A stretch of DNA of 22,086 nucleotides from an uncultured Collinsella sp. (GTDB lineage Bacteria > Actinomycetota > Coriobacteriia > Coriobacteriales > Coriobacteriaceae): assembly GCA_900541065.1 (NCBI GenBank), contig UQIE01000030.1, positions 1-22,086 of the forward strand, read 5' to 3'. Below, piece after piece: positions 22,068-22,086 of this stretch. Position 1 is the first letter of the stretch; each line of letters opens with the position of its first letter. Under the pieces are notes generated by a model. The model saw nothing but the letters and a program-made list of their open reading frames with translations. It did no database searches and was not told where the DNA came from. A program made the translations under genes and the position numbers.

Positions 22068-22086
22068 GCGACAATGATGTTGAAGT

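Overview
The window looks like a chromosomal segment of a GC-rich actinobacterium of the class Coriobacteriia, most likely Collinsella or a close relative. I base this on the overall look of the genes (GC-rich wobble bases, strong Shine-Dalgarno sites, MntR-like and ABC-F proteins of coriobacterial type) and on families of palindromic intergenic repeats. No rRNA or taxonomic marker is present, so the assignment is inference.

Layout. 1-1790: accessory, AT-richer DNA with one DUF559-like nuclease-fold protein (232-1470) and a stretch without a convincing gene. 1786-4559: a metal-efflux module made of an SmtB/ArsR-type repressor, a stand-alone acidic HMA protein and a P1B-2 Zn/Cd/Pb ATPase that lacks its own HMA domain. 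Three near-identical operators (two before the repressor, one before the ATPase) tie it into one regulon. 4576-4704: a large nested palindrome. 4841-5230: a short MntR/DtxR-type regulator with inverted repeats in its promoter. 5418-8054 (minus): an ABC-F protein followed by a Cof-type HAD phosphatase. 8218-11877 (minus): a compact pstS-pstC-pstA-pstB phosphate uptake operon with a strong terminator, a candidate Pho box, and no phoU after pstB. 12172-14332 (minus): a HAD phosphatase and a PepV-like dipeptidase. 14483-15343 (plus): a DegV fatty-acid-binding protein.

15357-19690 is a second accessory block. It holds two copies of a 68-bp palindromic repeat, a 228-bp MITE-like element with 35-bp terminal inverted repeats, a 994-residue TOTE-type primase-helicase with a degenerate phospholipase-D-like tail, and a DinJ-YafQ type II toxin-antitoxin pair with a three-site operator. 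This is the most likely place for a defence or genome-conflict function. 19722-21833 (minus) returns to housekeeping genes: a LOG-family protein and tgt (queuosine/tRNA modification). Two further hairpins close the window.

The most noteworthy points are the split HMA/ATPase metal pump with its triple operator, the TOTE protein whose stop codon lies inside a mobile-looking repeat, the 68-bp repeat placed at three gene 3' ends, and a strong terminator directly before the LOG gene start.
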